Shown here piece by piece: positions 11,166 to 24,484 of a DNA stretch of 64,000 nucleotides. A program made the translations under genes and the position numbers. Under the pieces are notes generated by a model. The model searched no databases, was not told where the DNA came from, and saw only the letters and a program-made list of their open reading frames with translations. Origin of the DNA: Emydura subglobosa (Eukaryota; Chordata; Testudines; Chelidae); NCBI GenBank assembly GCA_007922225.1, contig ML680053.1:21760379-21824378 (forward strand), given 5' to 3'. The first letter of the stretch is position 1, and the number at the start of each line of letters is the position of its first letter.

Positions 11166-13590
11166 CCTTTCCTCACTGGAGGACTCCAATATTCATTATT
11201 AACTGAATGTGGTTTGGTGACCTAGGTAAAATGGGTTGGTGATTCTAATATGGTTTTCAAAGAGTGTCTTGCATGAAATGTCTGTTCATTCTAAGAAAGT
11301 TCAGCCATTTTTTTTCAGCTATCTTTTTAAAGTAAAGTGTTCACAACTTTTTTTTTTAACCAGACAAGCAGATCTTTTTCCACATTTGCCATGTTCAAAA
11401 AGTCAGAAGTGTGAGGAAGTCTTTCAGAAAGTCAGGAGTGTATACAAATCGCAGATATTGTTTTACAACTGTAACTGCAGTATTTACTAGTAGAATTGAC
11501 AGAAAACAATTTATTTGGATAATGTAGCCTTTCTGTTTGTGAATTATCTGTGAAGAGAATGCACCTTTCATTAAGATGCTTGCTGTATGCATTTGTTCAA
11601 TGTAATTTTTCAGTGTGTGGTTTGCTTGTGATTTTTCCTTTGAGTGTTTAATATTCACGATTCGGTATCATTTCTGTTCCGTGATTAGATAAACTGCTAT
11701 ACTCTTTATTAACAACTTCTTCTTCCAAGCAAAGGGTGACATCCACTCCTGCGCAGAGAACTAGCACAACCATAATCACCTCTTATGTCCCCTTTAAGCC
11801 CTGGTTTAGTATGTATGGCTTTGTATCCCCCAAAACAGTGGACATTTTTTAAGCCATGCGTTAGAAGTTTCAGGAGTTAAGTACTGCATTCCTAGTGCAG
11901 GGGCTCTGCAGAGGGTAGAATTTCACCCTAGATTATTTTAATTTTGTCATTCAATGAACCTTGATGGTGTATTTGAGATACGCTCTCTCTGAACATTCGT
12001 ACTAACAAAACTTCCAATGAATGTTGACAAAAAGTGAATAAAAAGGGGTGCGAACATGATCAAAGTTAAAACATACTTAGAAGTAGCCAGAATGTTCACT
12101 ATATTTGTTTATTTTTACCATGTAATCAGTTGTCTTCAGCAGAGAGCAAATAAGTAGGCAAAAATATATATAGAACATTTCCTAATATATTTCCAAACCC
12201 GGCTTAGTTTTAATAACAAAGCTCTGGGCACATGATGGAAATACAAATAATATAACAGTAGACAGATGTGTTGGTAGCTTCAGCAAAGAGTACAATAACT
12301 AAGTAGATATGGAGGTTAATCTACCTACAGGTATAAGGAATCTCATTAGAATTAAATAGAGATTACTGCTGGAGGAATACTGCAGAAATGATTGATGAAT
12401 ATTCATGTGAATTTTTCACTGAATTCACTGTATTTGCAGCACTTTTGTGTACTCTCTCCGGAAATATCTAGTGAACAATGTTACTACTACTAAGGCTTGT
12501 GCACTGAAATAGTGAATTTCAAACAAATATTGCAGGAAGTTCACACACTTCAAATTTCATATACAGAATTGTAACCAATTGCAATAGCATCAAGAGGCTC
12601 CAATAGGACATCAGGAGTGTTCACAGAGGAGATCTGATCCTAAGAATTAACTTAATCCAATCAGGGATCGTAAATATAACCTATGGTCCATATGTCCAGT
12701 CAAAACAACTCAAATTTCAAATACTGAATACTCAAAGCAACAATTGCAGTGAACAGTTGACTGTATCATTTGCCTAGCTACATTTCCTTTGAAATTATTT
12801 CATAGCTGTTTTATGCAAACAAATTAATAGAAATCATCTGCTCACAGTTACTTCTTGAATAGCAAAACATCTGAAATGACTAAACTGGGCATTGTTTCCC
12901 CAGTGTTAGCTGTGGCATATGGGCAGGGCATTGTGGGTTAAGCTTGCTCTGCTACTCTCATTGCTGGATCCATTTTCTGGATGAGTAGCATTTTACAAAT
13001 ATATCCAATTCTGTGTCAAAGACAGAATGAAAGTTGCTTTCTTGTGCTACTTTTATAATTTCCATTGTACAATGATGTCATCTGCAGCATTTATGAACTA
13101 TAAAGTATCAGGTCTCTAGTTTCATTACATGAACATGTTGGTGTGGTAGTGTAGTGAAGTGATAAAATGTTTTCAGATACCTACAAAACCCCATGCTCGC
13201 TGTTCAGGGGATTAACCTTCAAGATCCAAACTGCTTGACAATTTGAAATCTGTTGCAGTTTATCAGGGAACTGTGGGTAAATATTAAAGTGCACCAGGTG
13301 TCTGGAGCCACATTGACTGCCCTGTATTTAACTCTATCAACTTCCTGTAGTGTTCTGCTATAGATTGCGGTTGCGGATGCTCTTATTTTAGTTTAATAGT
13401 GTATATTTTTATCATCATCTAAACCTTAGGATTTTGGTTTGCATGGGGAAATATTGTAGTTCAGCTGGCAAATGCCATTTTCCCACCAGCAACCTGCAAC
13501 GTTTTTCTATCCCACGAGGTGACAAAATAAAAAAGATCAAAACAATGTTATGTTCCTTCAAAGTCATACGGACAAAAGTACTGTGTTCTG
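11166..13590. other. no recognised feature
   Basis: About 2.4 kb of AT-rich sequence without an assignable repeat, exon or RNA gene. Short homopolymer runs only. Confidence 0.4.
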
Positions 13591-13997
13591 TGAGTGAGCA
13601 GAAATGCTCCGTGTGTAGGAGTCTGAGGGTGGGATTCTCAAGGGGGATTTGGACTGAGCAGTGCAGTGCTTAACTTTTAGGCACCCTGCTGCCACCTGGA
13701 TCCGCAGCCCTGAGTTTGGCACCCAGGCTTCCTATCCAGTGCATGGGGAGAGTTTAGGCACTTCAGAAAGAGAGTCATAGAAGCCAGAATGCTGAGCTGG
13801 AAGCAGCCTAAGCTAATCAGTGGGAAATGCTGAGTAAAAGATGGGCGGCTAAAGCCCCACCCCTAAAAGGGAGTTAAGTTTCTAGCTCCAGGCTGGAGGG
13901 AGGCATCTGAGAACAGCAGAGACTTGAACCCAGGTCTCCTACTTTCCAGTTATGTGGCCTAAGCACTAGGTTTGGGGAAGGGAACGTGTCTTTCTTA

Positions 13998-15159
13998 GGC
14001 TTGGTCTACACTGGAGAGCTTTGTCGATCAAAGTCAGCTTTTGTCAACAAAACACTGCTGTTGTACATAGTGCAATCACCCCCGCTGCCAACGCAACTGC
14101 CCTGTTGTTGCAACAGAATAAAACCACCTCAATGAGAGGCGTAGAGCTTTTATCGACACACTTTTATCGACAAACATCTGTGTAGACACCGTGCTTGGTT
14201 ATGTCACAGAAAATGGTCTCCAGGAAGTGTCCCAAAATGCCCATCCTCACTGTTCTGGCCATCAGTTGGAACTCTGCTGCCCTTCAGCCACCCGCCCTTC
14301 ACCCTTTAAAGTCCTGGGATTTTTTAATTCTACTTCCTGCTTGATCGCCATGGACAGCTCACATCACAACTCAGCTGACCATGGTGGCTCCAAGCACCAA
14401 ACGCTGTGCCGCCTGGATCACACCAGAAGTGTTGGACCTGATGGGCATTTGGGGGGAGTTGGCCAGGCAGTCCCAGCTCCACCCTAGCTGTAGGAACTAT
14501 AATTCCTATGGCCAGATTTCTCAAGCCATGGTAAGCCACCTCTACCCGCAAAACACTTGTGGATACTTCCATGGCCCCAGGGCCAACGGACACCGGAGTC
14601 AACCCCGACAAAGAAGTCGTTGTATATCAATGCTATCCCATCACTCAGTGCTTGTCTCTCGTGCCCAAAAGTGGCAGTTCACCGTGTGCAGATGCTCTCT
14701 GAATGCAAACAGTAATGTGGTGCTGTTCGTTTGCATGGTACACAACAAGTCAGGCTCTTTGGATTCCAATTCTGATTGGGCAGTCATGAGATCATGCGCA
14801 ACCAGATCAAGATTGTGGGTGCTCAGGAAATGGGGGTGCTTGAAAAATACTGTGAAATGCAGTTGGAAACCCACAGAATGATGGGACGGACATCACTGAA
14901 TCATGGGATGTAGAGCCTGCACCTATGATGAAATGCAGCCCAAACGCCTTCCCACTCCTAGTGGTACAAAGTGGCGAGTTGCACAGTGGGATATCTGCCC
15001 ACACCCACTGCTCTTAATGTCGATGCTAGAGCACTGAGTGGAGAAGCGCTTCGGCGGCACAGTGCGTGCTGTGTGTATGGGCACAAGCCCTGTAATTACA
15101 GCGCTTTTTGATCCCCGCTGTAACTTGCATCAACAAAACTTTCTAGTGTATACAAGGCC
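13998..15159. mobile_element. PIF/Harbinger-type DNA transposon, internally deleted
   Basis: The left end is ggcttggtctacactggaga and the reverse complement of the right end is ggccttgtatacactagaaa. Similarity continues over about 30 bases. The element is bounded by TTA on both sides (13995-13997 and 15160-15162), the 3-bp TWA duplication typical of PIF/Harbinger. At 1162 bp it is too short for the full two-gene element. Only a Myb/SANT-like coding relic is visible and no DDE nuclease is seen. Confidence 0.75.
14381..14551 (+). pseudogene. Myb/SANT-like DNA-binding domain relic of Harbinger ORF1
   Basis: The start of a 166-codon frame reads W-x(2)-PEVLDLMGIWGE, then QSQL, then RNYNSYGQIS. 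This is the helix-rich N-terminal pattern of Myb/SANT-like proteins carried by Harbinger elements and their domesticated relatives. After about residue 57 the frame loses recognisable similarity, so the gene is truncated or frameshifted. It lies wholly inside the TTA-flanked transposon, which argues against a host gene. Confidence 0.5.
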
Positions 15160-16273
15160 TTACGCTCGCCTGTTGAAGCTGTTGCACTTGGCATAGATAC
15201 ATAAATAGTCATCAGAACAGGGACTTGCACTTGGGTCTCCCATCAGAGTGCCATAATCACTGGGAGATAGAGCCAGGATCACTTTTTTTCTCTCTATGAC
15301 CACCTTGAGCAATGCTGGGAAAGGTTGACTGGGTGATGGAGGGGTCAATTGACTAGTACTTGTGTTCAAGAGCCAGGCCTGCTGGGGGATAGTTAAGAGG
15401 CAATCTGTCTGGGAGAAGTCAAGCCCTGGAAGAGAGCTAGTGTGGGGTTCTTCACAGAGGCTGGGAGAGAGGCTGGGGTTTCCTTATACCATAGCGGCCT
15501 TATCTTCCTCCCTGAGGCCATTTGCAGCCAGTGTAAGTTTGAGTAGACACAGATGCCACCTTGGAATCTGGCCAGCCTGCCCAAAGCTGCTCTTTCAAAC
15601 CTCATCAAGATTTAGCGCTAATGGGTTACAAACTAACAAAGTGAGGGATTTTCAAAAGCATTCAGCATTGACCTGTCTTTGTTCCCATTGGAATCAATGG
15701 TAAAATTCCCCTGGATGTCCAGTGGAATCAGAGTTAGGTCAGTGCTAATCATTTTTGCAAATCCCACACAGAACGACTTGGAAATTCTCACAAGGTCTTT
15801 TTTTGGTCATACACAAAAGCAAAACTGGCTGAACCATTCAAAACCACTCCAATAAAAACACATAATTAATTGCACTCTAGTCAATAAAAAAGCCACATGA
15901 CTCACCTTCACTTTGATGCAGTTTGAAATGGCTACTGGAAAGTCATTATACAATGGAAACAATGAGTGCTCCTAATATTTTATTTTTAAGTTGCACTGCT
16001 GAGCACAGATGTAATAAACTGTCCGCAGATTAATTCATTTGGTGCTCAGTGAAACAAGTTTAATTATGATGAACTAATGAGATTTTAATAGATTGTCATA
16101 AGTATCCCTATGCAAATTCTATTTTATGCAGCAATTAATTTACAAATGTACTGTGATTTGAACAGGTGAGGTAATCCACAATGTAGAGCTTGTGCAGTGA
16201 TTCATTGTGAGTCTGTTGAAATGAAATGGACATATGCCTTGGACAGGTTCTTCCTAGCTTTCCCGGGGAAAGG

Positions 16274-16295
16274 GTGTGTGTGTGTGTGTGTGTGT
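16274..16295 (+). repeat. (GT)n microsatellite
   Basis: Eleven uninterrupted GT units. Confidence 0.95.
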
Positions 16296-16381
16296 ATGTT
16301 TGTGACTCACTTATTAGCTGAAATTTCCTTTGTAGAGGCTAATATAATCAATGAGAAAGTGAGTGGAGGAGTAGGTTATTT

Positions 16382-16781
16382 TTAGTACAGCTGAGTGAAA
16401 TTTTTCAGCCTCAACCTTTACGCGAATTTGTGGCAGCTGAACTGAATCAGAAAAAAACAAAAACCCCTAAAAACACATGAAAGTATTGAAACATTTATTT
16501 TCAACATTTTTTAATGAAACATTTTCAATTTTTCAGTTTGAAGCAACTTTTAATGTCAAAATTTCCTTTAATTTTGTGTAAAAAATAAAATTAAATTAAA
16601 TTAGATTTAAAATGGTTGAAATCAAAATAAAATGTTTTCTTCAACCTACAGTATTTTTTTTCTTTTTGATTTGCCAAAAATTTTAAAAAATTGTATTTGT
16701 TTTGACCCAAAACAATTGCTGTTTCAATTTTTCAGAATTGCCAGAGAATAAAAATATCTATTATTCACACAGTTCTAATTT
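16382..16781. mobile_element. AT-rich inverted-repeat element (MITE-like)
   Basis: Very A/T-rich block full of ttttca and tgaaaa words. The left end (agctgagtgaaatttttcag) and the reverse complement of the right end (aactgtgtgaataatag) are loosely similar, suggesting worn terminal inverted repeats. No target duplication is clear. Confidence 0.35.
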
Positions 16782-18149
16782 GTAGCTGATAACCAGGCCA
16801 GAGAAAAATTGATTTACAAAACAATTAGACCTCCCTTTGAGGCAGAATTCTACTGGGGCTTTTCTCTTTTGCTGTGAGGGAAAAATATGTGGCATTAGGC
16901 TTTTGCAAGACACACCCTATCGTTACGCCAGTGGCTGTCATGAGAGGTAGAGCCATGACTTTGCCTAATCTCCTCCCCTTTTTGCTGACTTTCTGTTTAA
17001 AAGTGTGTGCTGGGTCCAATGAACTTTTCTCATCCCACTATGCAAAGCCCTCTACTGAGATGTTCTTTGTGGGTCCCCCAGGGCAGTGGGTCTTTTACTT
17101 AGCACTCAGTTAAGGTGGATGGGGCAGCTGATCATTTCAGACTGACTGCAGACTCAGACAGATGTCCCTTTGTCGATAACACTTGGGGCATATTTTCAAG
17201 ATTTTCTTCACATCCACAAGAGCTAATGACTTTCAAAAACAAACAGAAAGCTGAGATTCTGATCTAGTCACAGCCATAGAGGAGCCAGGAATGTGGTGTC
17301 TACACCTTAATCTGGCTCTGAAGTGGACTGCAGCATAGCTGTGTAGAAAGCAGGCCACAAAGTAGCTTAAAATTTGCAAATTGAATGCTGTCTGCATTCC
17401 TCTCTGTAGCACTTGCTTACTAGAGGCTTCTTGCTAAAATCATTCAAGCAGTAACACTGCCCCACAAAATATTTTTCGGCTGAGGAAAGGTACATTGGAC
17501 TGGGAACCATGATGCTTGACCTTCCCAACATTAACTGTTGTCAATAATTCAATGCCCTTTAAAATTCATATTATTAAGCATGATCTCATATCTCACAGAA
17601 TGTTGACAAAAGGTGGGACTAGAACTCAGGGTTGAGGTTTCCAAGGCCAATATTAATTGCAATGAGAGTTGTGTGGCTAAATTCCTTAGCTGCCTTTTGA
17701 AAAGCTTGACTCATATCACTAATACAGCTGACCCTTAGCTCATTGTCTTAGACAAGCTTCCTGCAAGAAAGACGGCCACATCCATGTGCTTGACTGTGCT
17801 GTTCATAAAATGGTGCATACAGAGAACATGTAATTCACTCTTTCAAGGTGTTGTCCACAGAGGATAAGAACCTAATCATGATGCCTGCTCTTATGGCTAG
17901 GTCCTTCTCTCAAGTATGTGCTGAAGGTCCCGGGTTCAAAAACTGATGAGATGGGGGACATCAATGCATATAACAGGACATGGATTTACTTTTTTTTTTT
18001 TTAATTTACTATAGGAAATTACATTCAAAAACTGTGTAAAAGAATATCATTTGGGTTGTAATTTTAGGCATTCAAAGGTTAGTAAATGCCACAATTAAGG
18101 TTGCTTGTGCAGCCTTAATTCTGTCCCCTTGTGTGTATGTATTATGATG
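16782..18149. other. no recognised feature
   Basis: No assignable repeat or gene. A run of 13 T lies at 17990-18002. Confidence 0.4.
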
Positions 18150-18395
18150 TATGCAGTGTCGTTGTAGCCATGTAGGTCCAGAATAGTAGAGAGACAAGGT
18201 GGGTGAGGTAATATCTTTTATTGGACCAACTTCTGTTGGTGAGAGAGACAAGCTTTCGAGCATACACAAAGCTATTCTTCAGATCTAGGAAGGGTACTTA
18301 GAGTGTCACAGCTCAATACAAGGTAGAACGGATTGCTTAGCATAAGCAGTTAACACACATTTCAAGGGCCCATTCAAGGTGAAGTGGCCAGTTAT
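18150..18395 (-). mobile_element. short repeat of the Penelope-end type, copy 2
   Basis: On the plus strand: cgttgtagccatgtaggtcc, agagacaaggtgggtgaggt, taatatcttttattggacca, gagacaagctttcgagc, cttcagatctagg, then a tail with gagtgtcacagctcaataca. Read on the minus strand it is tail, CTGAAGA, stem, GAAA, body, ggctacaac. That order matches the Penelope 3' ends at 35.0 and 47.4 kb, and the terminal block (gtagccatgt) resembles their gtagccgtgt. The family link is inference. Confidence 0.55.
18254..18282 (-). ncRNA. hammerhead-ribozyme-like core (relic)
   Basis: On the minus strand CTGAAGA (18276-18282) is followed by a short imperfect stem (AGC pairing with GCT) and GAAA (18254-18257). Both conserved core boxes of the hammerhead fold are intact, but stem II is weak and one extra A follows CTGAAGA. 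No claim of activity is made. Confidence 0.4.
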
Positions 18396-19469
18396 GGCCT
18401 TTAATTACATGATCACATAGTATTTTTTGACACAGAACCCCTGTCTCATTGCCTTTCGTGGTGCTTTGAATGGGTGCAGAGATCTTCCTGAGTGCATCTT
18501 ATTGCAAAATCAGGGCCCCAGCAATCAGTTTGATCAAGAATTTTGTTTTTTAATCCAGGCTAAATTTAAAATATGAACCATATGGGGTTACTCCAACACT
18601 GTTAATGGTAGGGAATTTTTTGCTTCAGCAAAGGACACAAGGAGAATGTTTGAGGGTTTGAACAGATTTTGGATTAGATTGAATAAAAAATGAACATGGG
18701 AGACAAAATCAAATTTCCTGAAAGATGCACATTCCTGCTTCCCAGAAAAGACACCTTTCACCTTCCCCCTCCCTCCCAACTCCTCGAGCAATGAGAACTG
18801 AGGTTCAGATCCTCAAAGGGACCCAACTCCCACAGGCCTAGGATCTAGGTCTGTGTATGATTCACATGGAACATTTCCCATAAGTTGTGGCTATTTCCTG
18901 CTAAATGTTTTCAGAGCAAATGTCCTGTGCAACATAAATCTTGATTACATGTTTATTTCAATTGTTAGGTACATTGTCAGGAGGATAATAAGGATAGCAG
19001 GGATGGGGAAGATTTATCTGGCTAGTAAAATCACTCTATGTTCAGACTCCCTGTAGAGCTTTTATTGACTCTGCTGCCAGCAGAGATTAGTGCAATGCAA
19101 AACTGTTAAATACACATCCCAGCACTTCCCTGTATTTAAGTGGTTCAAATAATTAGCAGTTTTTAGCCCTTCTATTACATCTTTTTTCCAGTTGGCAGAA
19201 CACATTTTAAAAATGCACTTATTTGTATGCCTCTCCAATACATGTTTGGATGTAAAGCGTTGCACTGGGCATGCATTCCCACTGGATAAACAACCCATAC
19301 AACTCAGCCTTTTCAAAGAATCTTTAAGGCTACAGGTAAGAGGCTCTCCCTAAAATGACAAAAGCCTCATTTGACATAGTGCACCTAAAAGATGTTTACA
19401 CTGTATGACAACATGCATATATTAAAATACCATCCAGTCCTCATTCTACAGCTAGCTACTGTCCAAATA
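18396..19469. other. no recognised feature
   Basis: No assignable repeat or gene in this kilobase. Confidence 0.4.
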
Positions 19470-20022
19470 CCCACCTGGTGACAGAGATTTAAACTAGAAC
19501 TGTTCAGTCTGGAAAAGAGATAACTAAGGGGTGGGGGGATATGAAAAAGCTCTATAAAATCTTGAATGGTGTAGAGAAAGAGAATAAGGAAGTGTTATTT
19601 ATCCTTCACATAACACGAAAACTGGGGTCACCCATTGAAATTAATAGGCAGCAGGTTTAAAATAAACAAAAAGAAGTATTTCTTCACACAACGCACAGGC
19701 AACCTATGGAACTGGTTGCCAGGGGATGCTGTGAAGGCCAAAAGTATAAATGGGTTCAAAAAAGAATTCAATAAGTTCATGGAGGATAGGTCCATCAATG
19801 GCCATTAGCCAAGATGGTCCAGGATGCAACCTCATTCTCTGGGTGTCCCTAAGCCTCAAATCACCAGCTGCTGGGACTGGATGGCAGGGGATGGATCACT
19901 CAAAATTGTCCTGTTCTGTTCACTCCCTCAGAAGCATTTGGCATTGGTCACTGTCGGAAGACAGTATACTGGGCTTGATTGACCATTGATCTGACCCAAT
20001 ATGGCTGTTTTTATGTTCTTAC
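19470..20022 (+). mobile_element. CR1 LINE relic, ORF2 C-terminus and 3' end
   Basis: Broken reading gives the CR1 C-terminal order: an LRG-like start, LYKILNGVE, a RQPMELVARG-like (HWNxLP equivalent) block, then the 3' UTR ending in gaccattgatctgacccaat, atggctgtttttatgttctt. The terminal tatgttctt is the characteristic end of this CR1 subgroup. Stops and frame changes show it is old and 5'-truncated. Confidence 0.8.
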
Positions 20023-21240
20023 CTCAGATTGCATGGCATACAGCAAATTGCTGATAAGGGCAAAATAAATAAGGAGATAGGCATCCCAACTAACATACTT
20101 CTCTGCTGAAAGACTTTGCATCAAAAAAAGATATATATATATTTGTGCTTCAAAGTGGGAATGTCCCTTGGGTGGAATTTTCTATTCAAGGACCTCCAAA
20201 ATAGCCTGGGTTGCTAACTTTGTGGGTGTTTTATTACAGCCTTGTATGAATGGCGGTGCTTTCTCTCTCAGTTCTGCTGTGTTCAGTGCTGTATAGCATC
20301 TCACTCCTCTGTCATTCTATTTTTTCCTGGCAGTAGTGATACTCTGTGCATCCCTCATAGACGTGGCACAGAATTCCATGGCTGTGGGGGGACAAAAAAG
20401 GGTCCTTTTAAAAGCTCAAACCCTGAGAAGTGCTATGCAACTGCATATGCAATGGGTGGGTTGCCAGCTTTTTAAAGTTGGCTCTGTGATGTGATGAAAG
20501 GGGGTGACGTCAAAAGGCTGAACATCAAAAAGTGGTGGAATGTCAAGAATACAAAGAATGGCATGTCCTGTGGCTGCAAGACCTGGCAGACTACTGGATC
20601 CATCACTAAATCAGCCAGAAGTTATTAGCTTTTGATTTATGTAATGCCTCCTGCAAGACTCAAAGCACTTCTCAGAATTGACCACATATGTGTGGGGATC
20701 ACTTCTTTTCATCTGTCTCCCAACTGCAGTCATTTATCGGATGGAAAATGGCATCCATTAATTGGAGCCAGTAAACACTGCACAGCAGAATCTACCCCTG
20801 TGAAAGCCGCTGCCTTCAGATTCTCTGCCACTGGTATCACTTTAATGCTCTCAGGCAAAAGGCCTTCACATGGTTAGCTGTGGACAATCAATCTCAATTC
20901 CCAGAAGATAGAACTGCTGTCAGGGAGGGTTACTGACACTAACAGCAGCTTTTCAGATAGTGACTCTTGAAGAGAAATTAAAATGTAAAGATTGGTTTGT
21001 AGGAATGTGCACCCGTCAGATGTTTCAAGTGTGACCTTTTATTGTTGGTATTCCTATGTGAACATCTCTTGTCTCTTTGTACATGTATCTTATTTACATT
21101 TTCCTAAGCTTTTTTAATGCCTGAGGGAGCCAAGTATGAGGCTGTGCAATGTATAGGTTCTCTTTTTCCCCCATCCAGGGACTGACCTAGCATGTGCCTG
21201 GAGCTCCCGTTACTTTGGCCTCATAAATTATTCTCTGAGG
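20023..21240. other. no recognised feature
   Basis: No assignable element; a short (TA)n run lies near 20129-20140. Confidence 0.4.
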
Positions 21241-21245
21241 AACTG

Positions 21246-21304
21246 CCTACTGAAGTCAGTGGGAGTTTTTCCATTTATGTTAAGGATAGTTGGATCAGGC
21301 CCAG
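21246..21304 (-). repeat. dispersed 'ttgacttcagtggg' motif family
   Basis: Contains tgaagtcagtgggagttttt and, downstream, gttggatcaggcccag. This is the same pair of blocks as at 3031 and elsewhere. Strand is uncertain because the core is close to palindromic. Confidence 0.4.
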
Positions 21305-22017
21305 AGTCATAAAACAGCTTGGGAAGAATGAATGTACACATACAAATAAATGCAAATAATGAAGCCAGCTAGATGCTGTGCATATACATTAATGTGTGTA
21401 TGTGTATTTATGCTGCTACTGGACAGATCGTCACTGATTATCTGTGTGTCATGGGCTTTCTACTGCTAGCATCGAGCTGAGATTCTCCAAGTTGCAGATG
21501 CCTGTGCTTACAGTCAAGAGGCTCTGAGTGTTAGCTCCACTGCTGACATGACCTTCAAATGGCAACAGACCGCTATATTGAGGGGGATCCTTGTATGGGG
21601 AGGAGACGGATTTTTTTTAAGTCACTTCTTCCTTTCTGCAGGTTTTACATGTGGATTACACATGAATGGCAGAAATTATGATTGTTTTGATCTTTGTTGG
21701 GAGGGAATTTGCTTTAGAATGAAACTTATTCAGGACTCTAGTGTGACAGTATAGGTATTCCAAGTGAATTCGAAAACAAAACCAAGTTCATGTTTATGAT
21801 AATGAAGAGATGGGATTGGATCTGACTCCAGTAGGAATCAATGGAAAAATACCTGATGATTTCATTCAGAGCATATTAGGTGCTCATACACCCGCCCCAG
21901 TCCATCCCCTAACTTCATTGAGACTCTGCAGGGGCTAAAGAGCTTGCACCTAGCTTAATTTCTCTGCAAATTCAGGGTCATATTTTATCAAACAAAAGAA
22001 AATTTCATTTTGAGAGA

Positions 22018-22210
22018 AAGCACAGTTTAGTGGATTGAGCACAGAGCTAACAGCTAGAAACTTCTGCATTCCCACTCTAGCTATGTCACTGAGTTTCTGC
22101 ATAGCCTTGGGAAAACCATTTAACCTCCTTCCCCTCTGGAAAATGGACATAACAGTATTTCAGTCCCTAATTCACAGTGACTATCAGGATCAATTAACAT
22201 TTGTACTTTG
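22018..22210 (+). repeat. MIR/CORE-SINE-like relic
   Basis: MIR order is visible: agcacagtttagtggattga near the start, tctagctatgtcactgag, then catagccttgggaaaaccat, ttaacctccttcccctctgg and aaaatggacataacagta. It is the best preserved MIR relic in the first half of the window. Confidence 0.6.
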
Positions 22211-23119
22211 AAAGTAACACATGCAGCCCTTCGCTATAGCAATTCCCCACTTCAGAATGTTCAACAGGGCAATATGAATATTTTATTAACTTGATTCCTT
22301 GTGTGGACTTCTAATTTTTTTTCATAGAGCACACGTGCATGCTGAACTCATGCAGCTAACACTGTCTTTTTTCCTTCCCAAAATTGCTACATTACAGTAT
22401 TTACTTATTTATTTGGGCAGATATTATTTATAATCATTGGAATCAGCATAAAATACTCAAATAACAGGGTTAAAGGAAAATAATAGTCACAATGTGGTAC
22501 TGCTCTCTGAGGACATTCATAAATCTCTTTCAGTCCAAATTTGTTGATAAAGCTTTAAAGAGGTATCCTAAAGACCCAATGCATGCTTTTGAACAAGACG
22601 TTGTTTTATGTTTTTACCAGTGGTGGAAAATTAATGCTAGCATAAATGTTGTCTCAGCTGACATGTTTAAATAAATGAGCTTTACTAGAATGATGTCTTG
22701 GCCATGGTGGTATTGTGCTTTCTATCATCCAGGAGAAATGGATTGACTAAGAATGTCTCAATATTAAGAAAGAAAAAAAAAAAAAGGAAAACAAGCAGGT
22801 CACATTCTAGTTTAACGATCTGTAGCATTTTTGAATGTTTCGAAATGACTCAGATAGCTACATCTGACAACTAACTCCTGCGCATTGCCAGTTTTTTCTA
22901 GGCATCAGTACCACACTGAAGCCTTGTATACAACTTATATAGTAAATCTTGAGATCTGGCATATATTAGTCCCATTTTTCATGTAGTTTGCCATGTGGCT
23001 CATGTGTATCATATCACATTGGTATAAAGGACTGAGATGCGCTTAAAAAAACAAATAAACAAAAAACCCAACAACTAAAAACGGTCTAGATTTACAGGTC
23101 AGTAAATATAGGTGACCTG

Positions 23120-23187
23120 CTTTTCAGAGGTGCTGAATGTCCACTAAAGTCAAGAGGAACTGTATTAATTCAGTGCCTTTGAAAAAC
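23120..23187. repeat. short inverted repeat (MITE fragment)
   Basis: The left arm cttttcagaggtgctgaat (23120-23138) pairs with the right arm attcagtgcctttgaaaaac (23168-23187), with about 15 of 19 positions complementary. Blocks like ttttcagaaatactgagcac at about 5180 suggest a dispersed family. Confidence 0.5.
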
Positions 23188-24484
23188 TAGCCAAAGCTTT
23201 CATTTAGGAGCCTAAAATGTGGGCGTAAGTGCCTAACACTGAACAGTACATTTTGGCCACAGTATTCATAGAAGCATTTTTGCGCTATCAATGTCATATT
23301 CAAACAGAGTTACAACTTTTCAACATAATACATGAAATTACACATGTTTTATTTTCTTTATGTTTTGAATAGGTTGAATGGAAACGTATGCTTTTGCCTA
23401 AATCATATATGCCTTACTTGAGTGCAAATAAGTGTTTTGCACTGGGAGTGCTTGTCTAGATACATTATATATGCTAGCTTTGAATTTTGGGGAGTTAGTA
23501 TGTTATGGGCAGGGTAGAGTACAGATAGGGTGATCCTGTGTCCCTGAAAACTGGGGTTCTCAGGGGTGGTACTGGGGCCTCCATCAGTTTTGCAAGAGGT
23601 GTTTGTTTTCTGGTTTCTGTAACCCATTGCACGTTCTGGCCCTTGAAAAGTCACTGGTCAGATGAGGCAGTGAAATTGACAACAGGCTGGCAGAGCACAT
23701 ATTCTCAAAGACAAACCCCAACCAGGCCTGTCATATGTTGCCATCATGCCCTTCCCCTTTCCTAGGAGGTCTTTCAGTGATTTTCTTGACCCACTAGAAC
23801 AAGCAACTCTCTGCTCGAGCTGTCAAAATCCTCCTATATGCACTCTTCTCACGCTTCACCAAACCCATGTCTGCTACAGTTATCCTGGTTTCTCACTTTG
23901 AAAGTCTGGTCATCTATGCACAAGTAAGGAAGAAAGTCAGTGGTCTGCAAACAAACCAAGTGATTATTCAGCTTGTGCAGCTGTGAAAAAGAGGAGACCT
24001 CAGGAGAATATTTAAACATTTCCAAAACTGAGCTATACTTACCTTAGCCAAAATATAAAATAACAAATGGCTTAATAACTGCTGGAACTGTGGATGGTAA
24101 ATAAAAAAATCAGATAAATAGAGGAGCTGGGGGAAAATGTGTTTTTCCCAAACTTTCAGCAGGATCTAAGATCGCTCTCAGTGAACTGCAGAGAACAAAG
24201 TGAAAATGGCTTCTCCTTAGCTGGACTAGACTGGCTCTTTCAATCATATGGAATGGAATCAGCCAGACATAGGCAAATGACAAACAGCATGTGACCCACT
24301 CCCTGTGGTATATCCCCAGAACCAGCTTCTGAGCTGAAATTGACCATACATACAGCAGCATGATAATCTTTACAGATACCCAGATAAATGAAAAAGTTTG
24401 CAAAAAACATCAGTGGATATTAAATGAACACAGCACATTTGGGCAAATCATTACTGGATAATAGATGCAGTTTAAATATATATC

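Noticed and set aside
10883..11176. 97-residue minus-strand frame as a gene
   Set aside because: It overlaps the dispersed repeat at 11031-11165; much of it is repeat sequence translated.
14381..14881. A host Myb/SANT gene
   Set aside because: It lies wholly inside a TTA-flanked transposon with matching TIRs, and only about the first 57 residues resemble the family.
19750..19989. 79-residue plus-strand frame
   Set aside because: It is the 3' UTR of a CR1 relic.
23525..23660. Third copy of the TA-flanked MITE
   Set aside because: Only the first 20 or so bases (tagggtgatcctgtgtccc) resemble the family; the rest does not.
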